From Loktanella sp. (GTDB taxonomy: Bacteria > Pseudomonadota > Alphaproteobacteria > Rhodobacterales > Rhodobacteraceae), in the NCBI GenBank assembly GCA_020201155.1, contig JAIVHI010000186.1:1-40421 (forward strand): a DNA stretch of 40,421 nucleotides, given 5' to 3'. Each line of letters begins with the position of its first letter. Position 1 is the stretch's first letter. The notes below the pieces were generated by a model. It had not been told where the DNA came from. It searched no databases and saw nothing but the letters and a program-made list of their open reading frames with translations. A program made the translations under genes and the position numbers. Of this stretch, positions 33,825 through 40,421 are shown piece after piece.

Positions 33825-36581
33825 ATGTTCGCGCTCGGACCTCTCGGTTTTCTCGCGCCCTGGCTTCTGGTCGGACTGGCAGCGCTGCCCGTCCTGTGGG
33901 TCCTGCTTCGTGCGGTCCCGCCTGCCCCCGTCAAGCGGCGGTTCCCCGGTGTGGCCCTGCTGCTGGGGCTGACCGACGACGAAAGCCAGACCGACCGCAC
34001 ACCGTGGTGGCTCCTGCTGTTGCGGCTTCTCGCCGTGGCCGCCCTGATCATCGGTTTCGCCGGGCCGGTCCTGAACCCGCAGCCTCAGCGTGAAGGCACA
34101 GGGCCATTGCTCATCGTGGCCGACGGCACATGGGCCGATGCCCGCGACTGGTCGCAACGCAGCGCCCGGATCGAGACACTTCTCGATGACGCCGCCCGGC
34201 AAGGCCGCCAGGTCGCATTGGCGACCCTGACAGACCCACCGGCCGAACTGGTGTTTCAGGACGCCGCAGCCGTGCGCCAGACCCTGCCCAATCTGCAGCC
34301 AAAGCCGTGGCAGCCGGATCCGCAGGCGCTCGCAGACTGGGCCGAGACGCTTCCCGCGCGCTTCGATACCTTCTGGCTTTCAGACGGTCTGGCCCGGGAC
34401 GAGCGCGATACGCTGCTGGCGACCTTCGAGGCTGCGGGTCAGGTCACGGCCTTTCAGTCGCCAAGGCAAGTGACGGCCCTGCGCCCCGCCACCTTCAAAG
34501 ATGGCGAAATCGCCCTTTCGGCCGTGCGCACGCCCTCTGGTCCGGGGTCGGAGTTGCAGTTGAACGCCATCGGCCGCGACCCTGCAGGCGTCGAACGCCA
34601 GCTTGCCACCGCCCCGCTGGTGTTCGAGCCAGGGGCCTCTGCCACCGATGTGGCCCTGTCGCTGCCCCCCGAACTGCGCAACCGCGTCACCCGCTTCGAA
34701 GTGGCGGGCGTCCGGTCGGCAGGGGCGGTTTCGCTGACCGACGATGGTTTGCGCCGGCGCGAAGTCGCCCTGATTTCAGGCAGCGGCTCCGCCGAGGAAG
34801 TCGACCTGCTGTCGCCGCTTTATTACCTGCGCGAGGCGTTGGAACCGACGGCGGATATCATCGATGGCAGCATCCCGGATATCCTGCTGGGCAATCCCGA
34901 CGTGATCGTTCTGGCCGATGTGGCCACCTTGTCGGGCAGCGAAAGCGCCGATGTGCTGGATTGGGTCGAGGCGGGCGGGCTATTGCTGCGCTTTGCCGGT
35001 CCGCGTCTGGCCGCATCCGACGTCGGGCGAGACGCCGAAGACCCGCTCTTGCCGGTGCGCCTGCGCGATGGAGGCCGCACCGTCGGCGGCGCGATGAGCT
35101 GGGGTGAACCCAAGGCGCTTGCGCCTTTCGACGAAAACTCTCCCTTCTCCGGCCTTCCCGTGCCTGACGATGTGACCGTAACCGCACAGGTCATGGCACA
35201 GCCCGACCCCACGCTGTCGGACCGTGTGATCGCGCAACTGGCCGACGGGACACCCTTGGTCACCCGCAAAGAGCAGGGCGAAGGGCAGGTCGTTCTGGTC
35301 CATGTGACCGCGAATGCCGAATGGTCCAGCCTGCCGCTGTCGGGACTGTTCGTGCAGATGCTCGAACGGCTCGCCGTCTCGACCCGGCCCGCCAGCCCCG
35401 ATGCGGGGGATCTGGAGGGCACCACCTGGCTGCCGCAACAGGTGCTCGACGCATTCGGAAATCTTGACGACGGCACCGCACTGCCCGGTATCGCGGGCGA
35501 GGTCATCGCCGAAAGCGCCCCCGGTGCGGACCTGCAACCGGGCCTATACGCATCAGAGGATCAAAGCATCGCCATCAACGCCATCTCCGCCGACACCACC
35601 CTCGCCACCCAGCAATGGCCCGCGCGCATCCCGGTCGAAGGGCTGGTCGTGGAAACCGAAACCCCGCTGAAAGGCTGGCTGCTGGCGGCCGCTCTCGCAC
35701 TGCTGGCGGTGGATATCATCGCATCCCTGGCCGTCGGTGGCCGGCTGAAAGGCCCGCGCGCGACCGCAGCGACTGTGGTGTTGGCAGCCTTTTTGCTGGC
35801 CCCGCAAGGCGCACAGGCGCAGGACGACGACTTCGCCATCGCCGCCACCTCCGAGGTGACGCTGGGCTACGTGATGACCGGCGACCAGCAGACCGACGAC
35901 ATATCGAGCGCAGGCTTGCAGGGGCTATCGAACACCCTCTTTCGCCGGACCTCCATCGAACCCGGCCCGCCCATGGGGATCGACCTCGAACGCGACGACC
36001 TGTCGCTTTTCCCCTTTCTCTACTGGCCCGTGATCGCCGACCAGCCGATGCCCAGCAGCGACGCCTACGGCAAGCTGAACCGCTACCTGCGGGGCGGCGG
36101 GATGATCCTCTTCGACACCCAAGACGCCGATACGGTGGGCTTCGGGGGCGCCAGTCCGGAAGGCCGCCGTCTGCAGGCCATCGCAGCGGGGCTCGACATA
36201 CCTGAGATCGAGCCCATTCCCGACGATCACGTCCTGACGCGCACTTTCTATCTGCTGCAAAGCTATCCGGGCCGCTACAACAGTCGCGACATCTGGGTCG
36301 AAGCCTCGCCCGCCGATGCCGAACAGGCCGATGGCATGCCGTTCCGCAACCTCAACGACGGTGTGACGCCCGTGGTGATCGGCGGCAATGACTGGGCCCG
36401 CGCTTGGGCTGTCGATCAATACGGTGACCGCATGTTCCCCGTAGGTCGCGGTCAGGCCGGAGAACGGCAACGCGAATTCGCCTACCGCTTTGGCGTGAAC
36501 CTCATCATGCACGTGCTGACCGGCAACTATAAATCGGATCAGGTGCATGTGCCCGACCTGCTGGAAAGGCTGGGCCAATGA
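33825..36581 (+). CDS. Membrane protein with N-terminal BatA and C-terminal DUF4159 domains
   Basis: Protein of 918 residues, the usual length. Two N-terminal transmembrane helices (about 7-29 and 62-82) carry the BatA-type start FLAPWLLVGLAALPVLW. A long soluble region (about 90-620) has GATase-like stretches such as EAGGLLLRFAGPRLA. One helix follows at about 625-650 and another near 655-680, then DUF4159 (about 690-915) with SNTLFRRTSIEPGP and LNRYLRGGGMILFDTQD. Likely inner-membrane partner of MoxR and DUF58. The stop overlaps the next gene by ATGA. The start at 33825 is the first after repeat D. Confidence 0.9.
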   Translation: MFALGPLGFLAPWLLVGLAALPVLWVLLRAVPPAPVKRRFPGVALLLGLTDDESQTDRTPWWLLLLRLLAVAALIIGFAGPVLNPQPQREGTGPLLIVADGTWADARDWSQRSARIETLLDDAARQGRQVALATLTDPPAELVFQDAAAVRQTLPNLQPKPWQPDPQALADWAETLPARFDTFWLSDGLARDERDTLLATFEAAGQVTAFQSPRQVTALRPATFKDGEIALSAVRTPSGPGSELQLNAIGRDPAGVERQLATAPLVFEPGASATDVALSLPPELRNRVTRFEVAGVRSAGAVSLTDDGLRRREVALISGSGSAEEVDLLSPLYYLREALEPTADIIDGSIPDILLGNPDVIVLADVATLSGSESADVLDWVEAGGLLLRFAGPRLAASDVGRDAEDPLLPVRLRDGGRTVGGAMSWGEPKALAPFDENSPFSGLPVPDDVTVTAQVMAQPDPTLSDRVIAQLADGTPLVTRKEQGEGQVVLVHVTANAEWSSLPLSGLFVQMLERLAVSTRPASPDAGDLEGTTWLPQQVLDAFGNLDDGTALPGIAGEVIAESAPGADLQPGLYASEDQSIAINAISADTTLATQQWPARIPVEGLVVETETPLKGWLLAAALALLAVDIIASLAVGGRLKGPRATAATVVLAAFLLAPQGAQAQDDDFAIAATSEVTLGYVMTGDQQTDDISSAGLQGLSNTLFRRTSIEPGPPMGIDLERDDLSLFPFLYWPVIADQPMPSSDAYGKLNRYLRGGGMILFDTQDADTVGFGGASPEGRRLQAIAAGLDIPEIEPIPDDHVLTRTFYLLQSYPGRYNSRDIWVEASPADAEQADGMPFRNLNDGVTPVVIGGNDWARAWAVDQYGDRMFPVGRGQAGERQREFAYRFGVNLIMHVLTGNYKSDQVHVPDLLERLGQ

Positions 36582-38653
36582 ACAATACCGTCATTTTCGA
36601 CCCTTTGCTGCCATGGGTGGCCATTGCCGTGGTCGCCGCGCTGATCGCCGTCGCCGTGGGGCTTGCGATCTATCGCAGGCTGGGCGGCTGGTGGCTGCGC
36701 GGGCTTGCCGGGCTGGCCGTTCTGGCGGCCCTTGCCAATCCTGCGCTGCAACGCGAAAACCGCGACCCGCTGTCGGACATCGTCGTCCTTGTCGTGGACG
36801 AAAGCGCGAGCCAACGGATCGCGACGCGACCGGACCAGACAGCCGAGGCTATCGCCGCCGTGCAGTCCGAAGTCGCGCGGATCGACAATACCGAGTTACG
36901 GATCGTCACCGTCGGTGACGGCGAGGACGACACCGGCACCGCCTTGATGACGGCCCTTGACCAAACCCTTGCCGAAGAACCGCTGGCGCGCGTCGCGGGC
37001 ATGATCCTGTTGACCGACGGACGCCTGCACGACGTCGAACGCGCGCCCAATCTGCCCGCGCCGCTGCATACGCTGCTGACGGGCGAGCCCGAGGACTGGG
37101 ACCGTCGCCTGATCGTCGCCAACGCCCCCGCCTTTGCCATTCTTGGCGAGCCGGTGACGCTGACGCTGCGGATAGAGGATCAGGGGCAGGCCCCCGCCGA
37201 CGAGACGTTTGCACCCGTCAACATCAGTATCGACGGAGAACAGCCACAGGAGTTCCAGATCCCGTTGGGACAGGATGTGGAGCTGCCCATAACCTTGCCC
37301 CACGGCGGCATGAACGTCCTCCAGTTCGACACGCCGGTCGTGGAGGGCGAGCTGACCGACCGCAACAATGCGGCCGTCATCCAGATCAACGGTGTGCGTG
37401 ACCGTCTTCGTGTCCTGCTTGTCTCGGGCGAGCCGCATGCGGGCGAACGCACGTGGCGCAACCTTCTCAAGGCCGACGCGGCGGTGGACCTTGTTCACTT
37501 CACCATCCTGCGCCCGCCCGAAAAGCAGGACGGCGTGCCGGTCAGCGAACTGTCACTGATCGCCTTTCCCACGCGCGAGTTGTTTCTCGAAAAGATCGAT
37601 GACTTCGACCTGATCGTCTTCGACCGTTATCGCAGACGCGGTATCCTGCCCACGGCCTACCTTGAAAACGTGGTGAACTACGTCCGCGAAGGCGGTGCCA
37701 TTCTGGTCTCTTCTGGTCCAGAATACGGCGGGGCTGAATCCATTTTTCGCTCGCCCTTGGGCGATATCATTCCGGGGTCACCGACCGCCCGCGTCTTTGA
37801 TCGGGGCTATGTGCCGCAGATCACCGACATCGGCGACAAACACCCCGTGACGGAAGGGCTCGAAGCGCTCTTTCCACCGGATATAGATGACGAAGGCCCG
37901 GGCTGGGGCCGGTGGCTGCGGCTGGTCGATGTCGTGGTCCCGCCCAGCGCCACCACGGTCATGTCCGCCTTCGACGACCGGCCGCTTCTGTCGCTGGAAC
38001 GCATCGATGAAGGCCGTGTAGGGCTGATCGCATCCGACCAAAGCTGGTTGTGGGATCGCGGCTACGAAGGCGGCGGCCCGCAGGCCGAACTGCTGCGGCG
38101 TCTGGCCCACTGGCTGATGAAGGAACCGGAACTGGAGGAAGAGGCGCTTTGGGTTGAACCTGCGGGTCAGACCATGCGGATCATCCGGCGCACGCTGGAC
38201 GACACCGTTCCCGACCTTACCATCACGCATCCCGACGGCACCGAAAGCGTCGTGACGTTGGAACAGGTCTCGCCCGGCCGTTTCGAACTGCTGTGGGAGG
38301 CGCCCGAAGTCGGGCTTTACCGCCTGTCGGACGGGGAAGAAGACACGGTCATCGCGCTTGGACCGGCAGCCCCCCGTGAATTCGTCCAGACGATCGCCAG
38401 CGGCGAGGCCCTGCAACCCTTCGTCGACAGCACGCGCGGCGGCATCATGCCCATCAGCGAGGGGTTGCCGGATATCCGCACCGTCCGCGAAGGCCGTCCC
38501 GCCGCCGGTCGCGGCTGGATCGGGATCACCCCGCGCGAGGCTTACCGCACCGCCGATATCAATGTCGCCTCGATCCTGCCCGCATGGGCGTGGCTCCTGC
38601 TGGCCGCCCTGCTGACCGTCGGCGCATGGCTGCGCGAAGGGCGCAGGTCGTAG
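36578..38653 (+). CDS. Membrane protein with VWA-like and glutamine-amidotransferase-like domains
   Basis: Protein of 691 residues. Two N-terminal helices (about 11-31, 38-55) precede a VWA-like domain with a MIDAS DxSxS at D74-E75-S76-A77-S78 (VVDESASQ) and the matching Asp of LLTDGR (D147). The middle (about 290-480) resembles class I GATase-like modules (YVREGGAILVSSGPEYGG) without an obvious catalytic triad, and a C-terminal helix (about 665-685) anchors the end. It is the last gene of the moxR-DUF58-DUF4159 operon and supplies the VWA partner expected for MoxR ATPases. The start overlaps the DUF4159 stop. The role is probably envelope maturation; not shown. Confidence 0.85.
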   Translation: MNNTVIFDPLLPWVAIAVVAALIAVAVGLAIYRRLGGWWLRGLAGLAVLAALANPALQRENRDPLSDIVVLVVDESASQRIATRPDQTAEAIAAVQSEVARIDNTELRIVTVGDGEDDTGTALMTALDQTLAEEPLARVAGMILLTDGRLHDVERAPNLPAPLHTLLTGEPEDWDRRLIVANAPAFAILGEPVTLTLRIEDQGQAPADETFAPVNISIDGEQPQEFQIPLGQDVELPITLPHGGMNVLQFDTPVVEGELTDRNNAAVIQINGVRDRLRVLLVSGEPHAGERTWRNLLKADAAVDLVHFTILRPPEKQDGVPVSELSLIAFPTRELFLEKIDDFDLIVFDRYRRRGILPTAYLENVVNYVREGGAILVSSGPEYGGAESIFRSPLGDIIPGSPTARVFDRGYVPQITDIGDKHPVTEGLEALFPPDIDDEGPGWGRWLRLVDVVVPPSATTVMSAFDDRPLLSLERIDEGRVGLIASDQSWLWDRGYEGGGPQAELLRRLAHWLMKEPELEEEALWVEPAGQTMRIIRRTLDDTVPDLTITHPDGTESVVTLEQVSPGRFELLWEAPEVGLYRLSDGEEDTVIALGPAAPREFVQTIASGEALQPFVDSTRGGIMPISEGLPDIRTVREGRPAAGRGWIGITPREAYRTADINVASILPAWAWLLLAALLTVGAWLREGRRS

Positions 38654-38677
38654 GCCGATGCCTTCGCCGGGGGGCGG

Positions 38678-39373
38678 TTACGTCTTTCCCTGCAAGATCG
38701 AGCGCGGCAGCGACCGGAACTCGCGCGACCACAGAATGTAGGTCACGACCACGGTCGCCACGATCAACGCCACCGGCCCAACAAGCCATGCCAGCGTGCT
38801 GAGCGCATAATACATCGACCGCAGACCGCGGTTGAAATTGATCGCCGCGCGGATGTTCAACTCGGCCGCCTGACCGGCACGGGGATATGCCGTTTCGTCC
38901 GATGGGTCATTGGGAACAGAGGCCATCAGCACCGCGCAATAGCCGAACAACCGGTTGGCCCAGACGAACTTGAGAAAGGCATTGGTCAGAAACAGGGCCA
39001 CCAGCCCCAGTTTCGCCTGCCAGATGACCACCGGCGCATCCACCTCGGTGATCTCGGCCACCACGCCCTGCAAAGGCTCCGTATTCCCGACCAGCGCCAG
39101 CACGCCCCCGATCGCCAGAATCGAGGTCGAGGCGAAGAACGACGTGGCTTGCCGCAGGGTGGCAAGGATCTGACTGTCGAAGATGCGCGGCTCACGGGTG
39201 ACCATGACACGCATCCAGTCGCGCCGCCGCTCGGCCATCATGACGGTGACCGACGGGTGCTTCAGGCCGGGATGTTCGATCCACCAGCCGATGCCCAGCC
39301 ACAGGCCAAGAGTCAGGAAAAGCGCGATCCAGTCGGCGGTGGGGAACAGGTTGATCAGGTCATCGGGGCTCAT
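38678..39373 (-). CDS. DUF599 family membrane protein
   Basis: Protein of 231 residues with four predicted transmembrane helices (about 12-33, 78-98, 116-138, 192-216). The segment HPSVTVMMAERRRDWMRVMV and NRGLRSMYYALSTLAWLVGP with conserved Asn, Arg and Tyr are typical of DUF599. No function is known. It is convergent with the moxR operon (24 bp apart) and divergent from glcD. Confidence 0.93.
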   Translation of the reverse strand: MSPDDLINLFPTADWIALFLTLGLWLGIGWWIEHPGLKHPSVTVMMAERRRDWMRVMVTREPRIFDSQILATLRQATSFFASTSILAIGGVLALVGNTEPLQGVVAEITEVDAPVVIWQAKLGLVALFLTNAFLKFVWANRLFGYCAVLMASVPNDPSDETAYPRAGQAAELNIRAAINFNRGLRSMYYALSTLAWLVGPVALIVATVVVTYILWSREFRSLPRSILQGKT

Positions 39374-39401
39374 GGTCGCAGGCTAACCGGTTCGCTGGCG
39401 C

Positions 39402-39429
39402 TTGCCACTCCCCCCATTTTCGATAGTTT
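39402..39429 (+). promoter_or_regulatory. Possible promoter of glcD
   Basis: TTGCCA (39402-39407) and TAGTTT (39424-39429) are 16 bp apart, 23 bp before the glcD ATG. The -35 is close to the sigma-70 consensus and the -10 is fair. Sequence fit only. Confidence 0.35.
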
Positions 39430-39452
39430 CAGGTGCAAAAGGAGGACCGAAC

Positions 39453-40421
39453 ATGCAGATGCCGACGCCCGATGCGCTGACGCTGGCGAAAAAGGATGCT
39501 CTGACCGCACGCCTGCGCGAGGTCATGCCCGCCGACGCCGTGATCGACGACCCCGCGGAAACCCGCGCCTACGAATGTGACGGTCTGTCCGCCTACAGGT
39601 GCCCGCCTATGCTGGCCGTGCTGCCTGCTTCGACACAAGAAGTGTCGGACATCATGCGCATCTGCCACGAAATGGACGTGCCCGTCGTGCCGCGCGGCTC
39701 GGGCACCTCGCTTGCGGGCGGTGCGATGCCGACGGCCGACAGTGTCATCCTTGGTGTGGCGCGCCTGAACGCGGTGCTGGACACGAACTATGCCGATCGC
39801 ACGATCACGGTGCAATCGGGGCGCACGAACCTGTCGGTGACCGGTGCGGTCGAACAGGACGGATTCTTCTACGCTCCCGACCCTTCCAGCCAGCTGGCCT
39901 GCGCCATCGCAGGCAATATCGCGATGAATTCGGGCGGGGCGCATTGCCTGAAATACGGCGTCACCACCAACAACCTGCTGGGTGTCACGATGGTTCTGAT
40001 GGATGGCACCGTCGTGGAAATGGGCGGAGGTCATCTGGACGCGGGCGGTCTCGACCATCTGGGCGTGGTCTGCGGGTCCGAAGGTCAGTTGGGCGTCGTG
40101 ACCGAAGCCACCCTGCGCATTCTGCACAAGCCCGAAGGCGCACGCCCCGTGCTGATGGGATACGACAGTAACGAGGTCGCGGGTCAGGTCGTCAGCGACA
40201 TCATCAAGGCCGGCGTGCTGCCCGTCGCCATCGAATTCATGGACCGTCCCTGCATCGAAGCCTGCGAGGCCTTCGCCCATGCGGGCTATCCCATGTGCGA
40301 GGCGCTGCTGATCGTCGAGGTCGAAGGCTCCGACGCCGAGATCGACCACCAGCTGAACCTGATCAAGCAGATCGCGCGCCGCCATAATCCCGTCGAACTG
40401 CGCGAAGCGAAAGACGCCGAC
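39453..40421 (+). CDS. glcD: Glycolate oxidase subunit GlcD (FAD-linked oxidase; cut by window edge)
   Basis: The first 323 residues are present and the gene runs off the window. The N-terminal PCMH-type FAD-binding domain has PVVPRGSGTSLAGGAMPT, YAPDPSSQLACAIAGNIAMN and SGGAHCLKYGVTTNNLLGV, typical of GlcD. A FAD-oxidase C-terminal region begins after about 225 (residues such as AIEFMDRPCIEACE). With GlcE and GlcF it oxidises glycolate to glyoxylate, which links to glycine metabolism; glcE and glcF would lie beyond the window. The ATG at 39453 has a very strong AAAGGAGG site 7 nt upstream. D-lactate dehydrogenase-type members are the main alternative. Confidence 0.92.
   Translation, partial: MQMPTPDALTLAKKDALTARLREVMPADAVIDDPAETRAYECDGLSAYRCPPMLAVLPASTQEVSDIMRICHEMDVPVVPRGSGTSLAGGAMPTADSVILGVARLNAVLDTNYADRTITVQSGRTNLSVTGAVEQDGFFYAPDPSSQLACAIAGNIAMNSGGAHCLKYGVTTNNLLGVTMVLMDGTVVEMGGGHLDAGGLDHLGVVCGSEGQLGVVTEATLRILHKPEGARPVLMGYDSNEVAGQVVSDIIKAGVLPVAIEFMDRPCIEACEAFAHAGYPMCEALLIVEVEGSDAEIDHQLNLIKQIARRHNPVELREAKDAD

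Overview
The window is a stretch of chromosome from an alphaproteobacterium of the order Rhodobacterales (Roseobacter group). The grounds are the high GC content with G/C-rich third positions, a family mix typical of roseobacters (DctBD, LpxR-like deacylase, bacterial ALDH16, DUF1523, DUF1285, DUF599, a MoxR-DUF58-DUF4159 operon), and short intergenic repeats beginning TCATCTTGCC. I cannot name the genus. No rRNA, tRNA, CRISPR array, transposase or prophage is visible.

Layout. 1-2081 (minus): dctB with the start of dctD, a two-component system for C4-dicarboxylates. 2123-4224 (minus): a Hint-domain protein and an LpxR-type outer-membrane lipid A deacylase. 4359-8790 (minus): the glycine cleavage operon gcvT-gcvH-gcvP behind a tandem glycine riboswitch; gcvP is broken by an internal deletion. 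9113-12229: a Crp/Fnr regulator facing a four-gene minus-strand operon of small envelope proteins (glycine-zipper-like, Holin-X/DUF1469, DUF3618, a second glycine-zipper-like), then a rhodanese. 12355-14780: a GH13 alpha-glucosidase and convergent rpe. 14877-19432 (plus): AraC regulator, deoC, a small coupled unknown and a two-domain ALDH16, consistent with deoxyribose catabolism in which released acetaldehyde is oxidised.

19524-26487 (minus): a tight seven-gene cluster of poorly characterised genes: a coiled-coil protein, a 344-aa unknown (frameshifted here), a large AAA+ ATPase, two small membrane proteins, a 412-aa unknown (frameshifted here), an 88-aa membrane protein and DUF1523. This is the best candidate for an undescribed system. 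26570-31791: an L,D-transpeptidase, an SDR, a coupled small unknown, a succinate-semialdehyde-type dehydrogenase, an N-terminally truncated HisKA_2 sensor kinase and a DUF1285 protein. 31862-38653 (plus): moxR, DUF58, a BatA/DUF4159 membrane protein and a VWA/GATase-like membrane protein, all but one pair joined by ATGA overlaps. 38678-40421: a DUF599 membrane protein and the start of glcD (glycolate oxidase).

Two themes cross the window. First, three genes (gcvP, the 412-aa unknown and the 344-aa unknown) have clear reading-frame lesions and a fourth (the kinase) lacks its 5' part; real gene decay and assembly error cannot be told apart from one sequence. Second, four copies of one intergenic repeat sit at gene ends, two of them between convergent genes.
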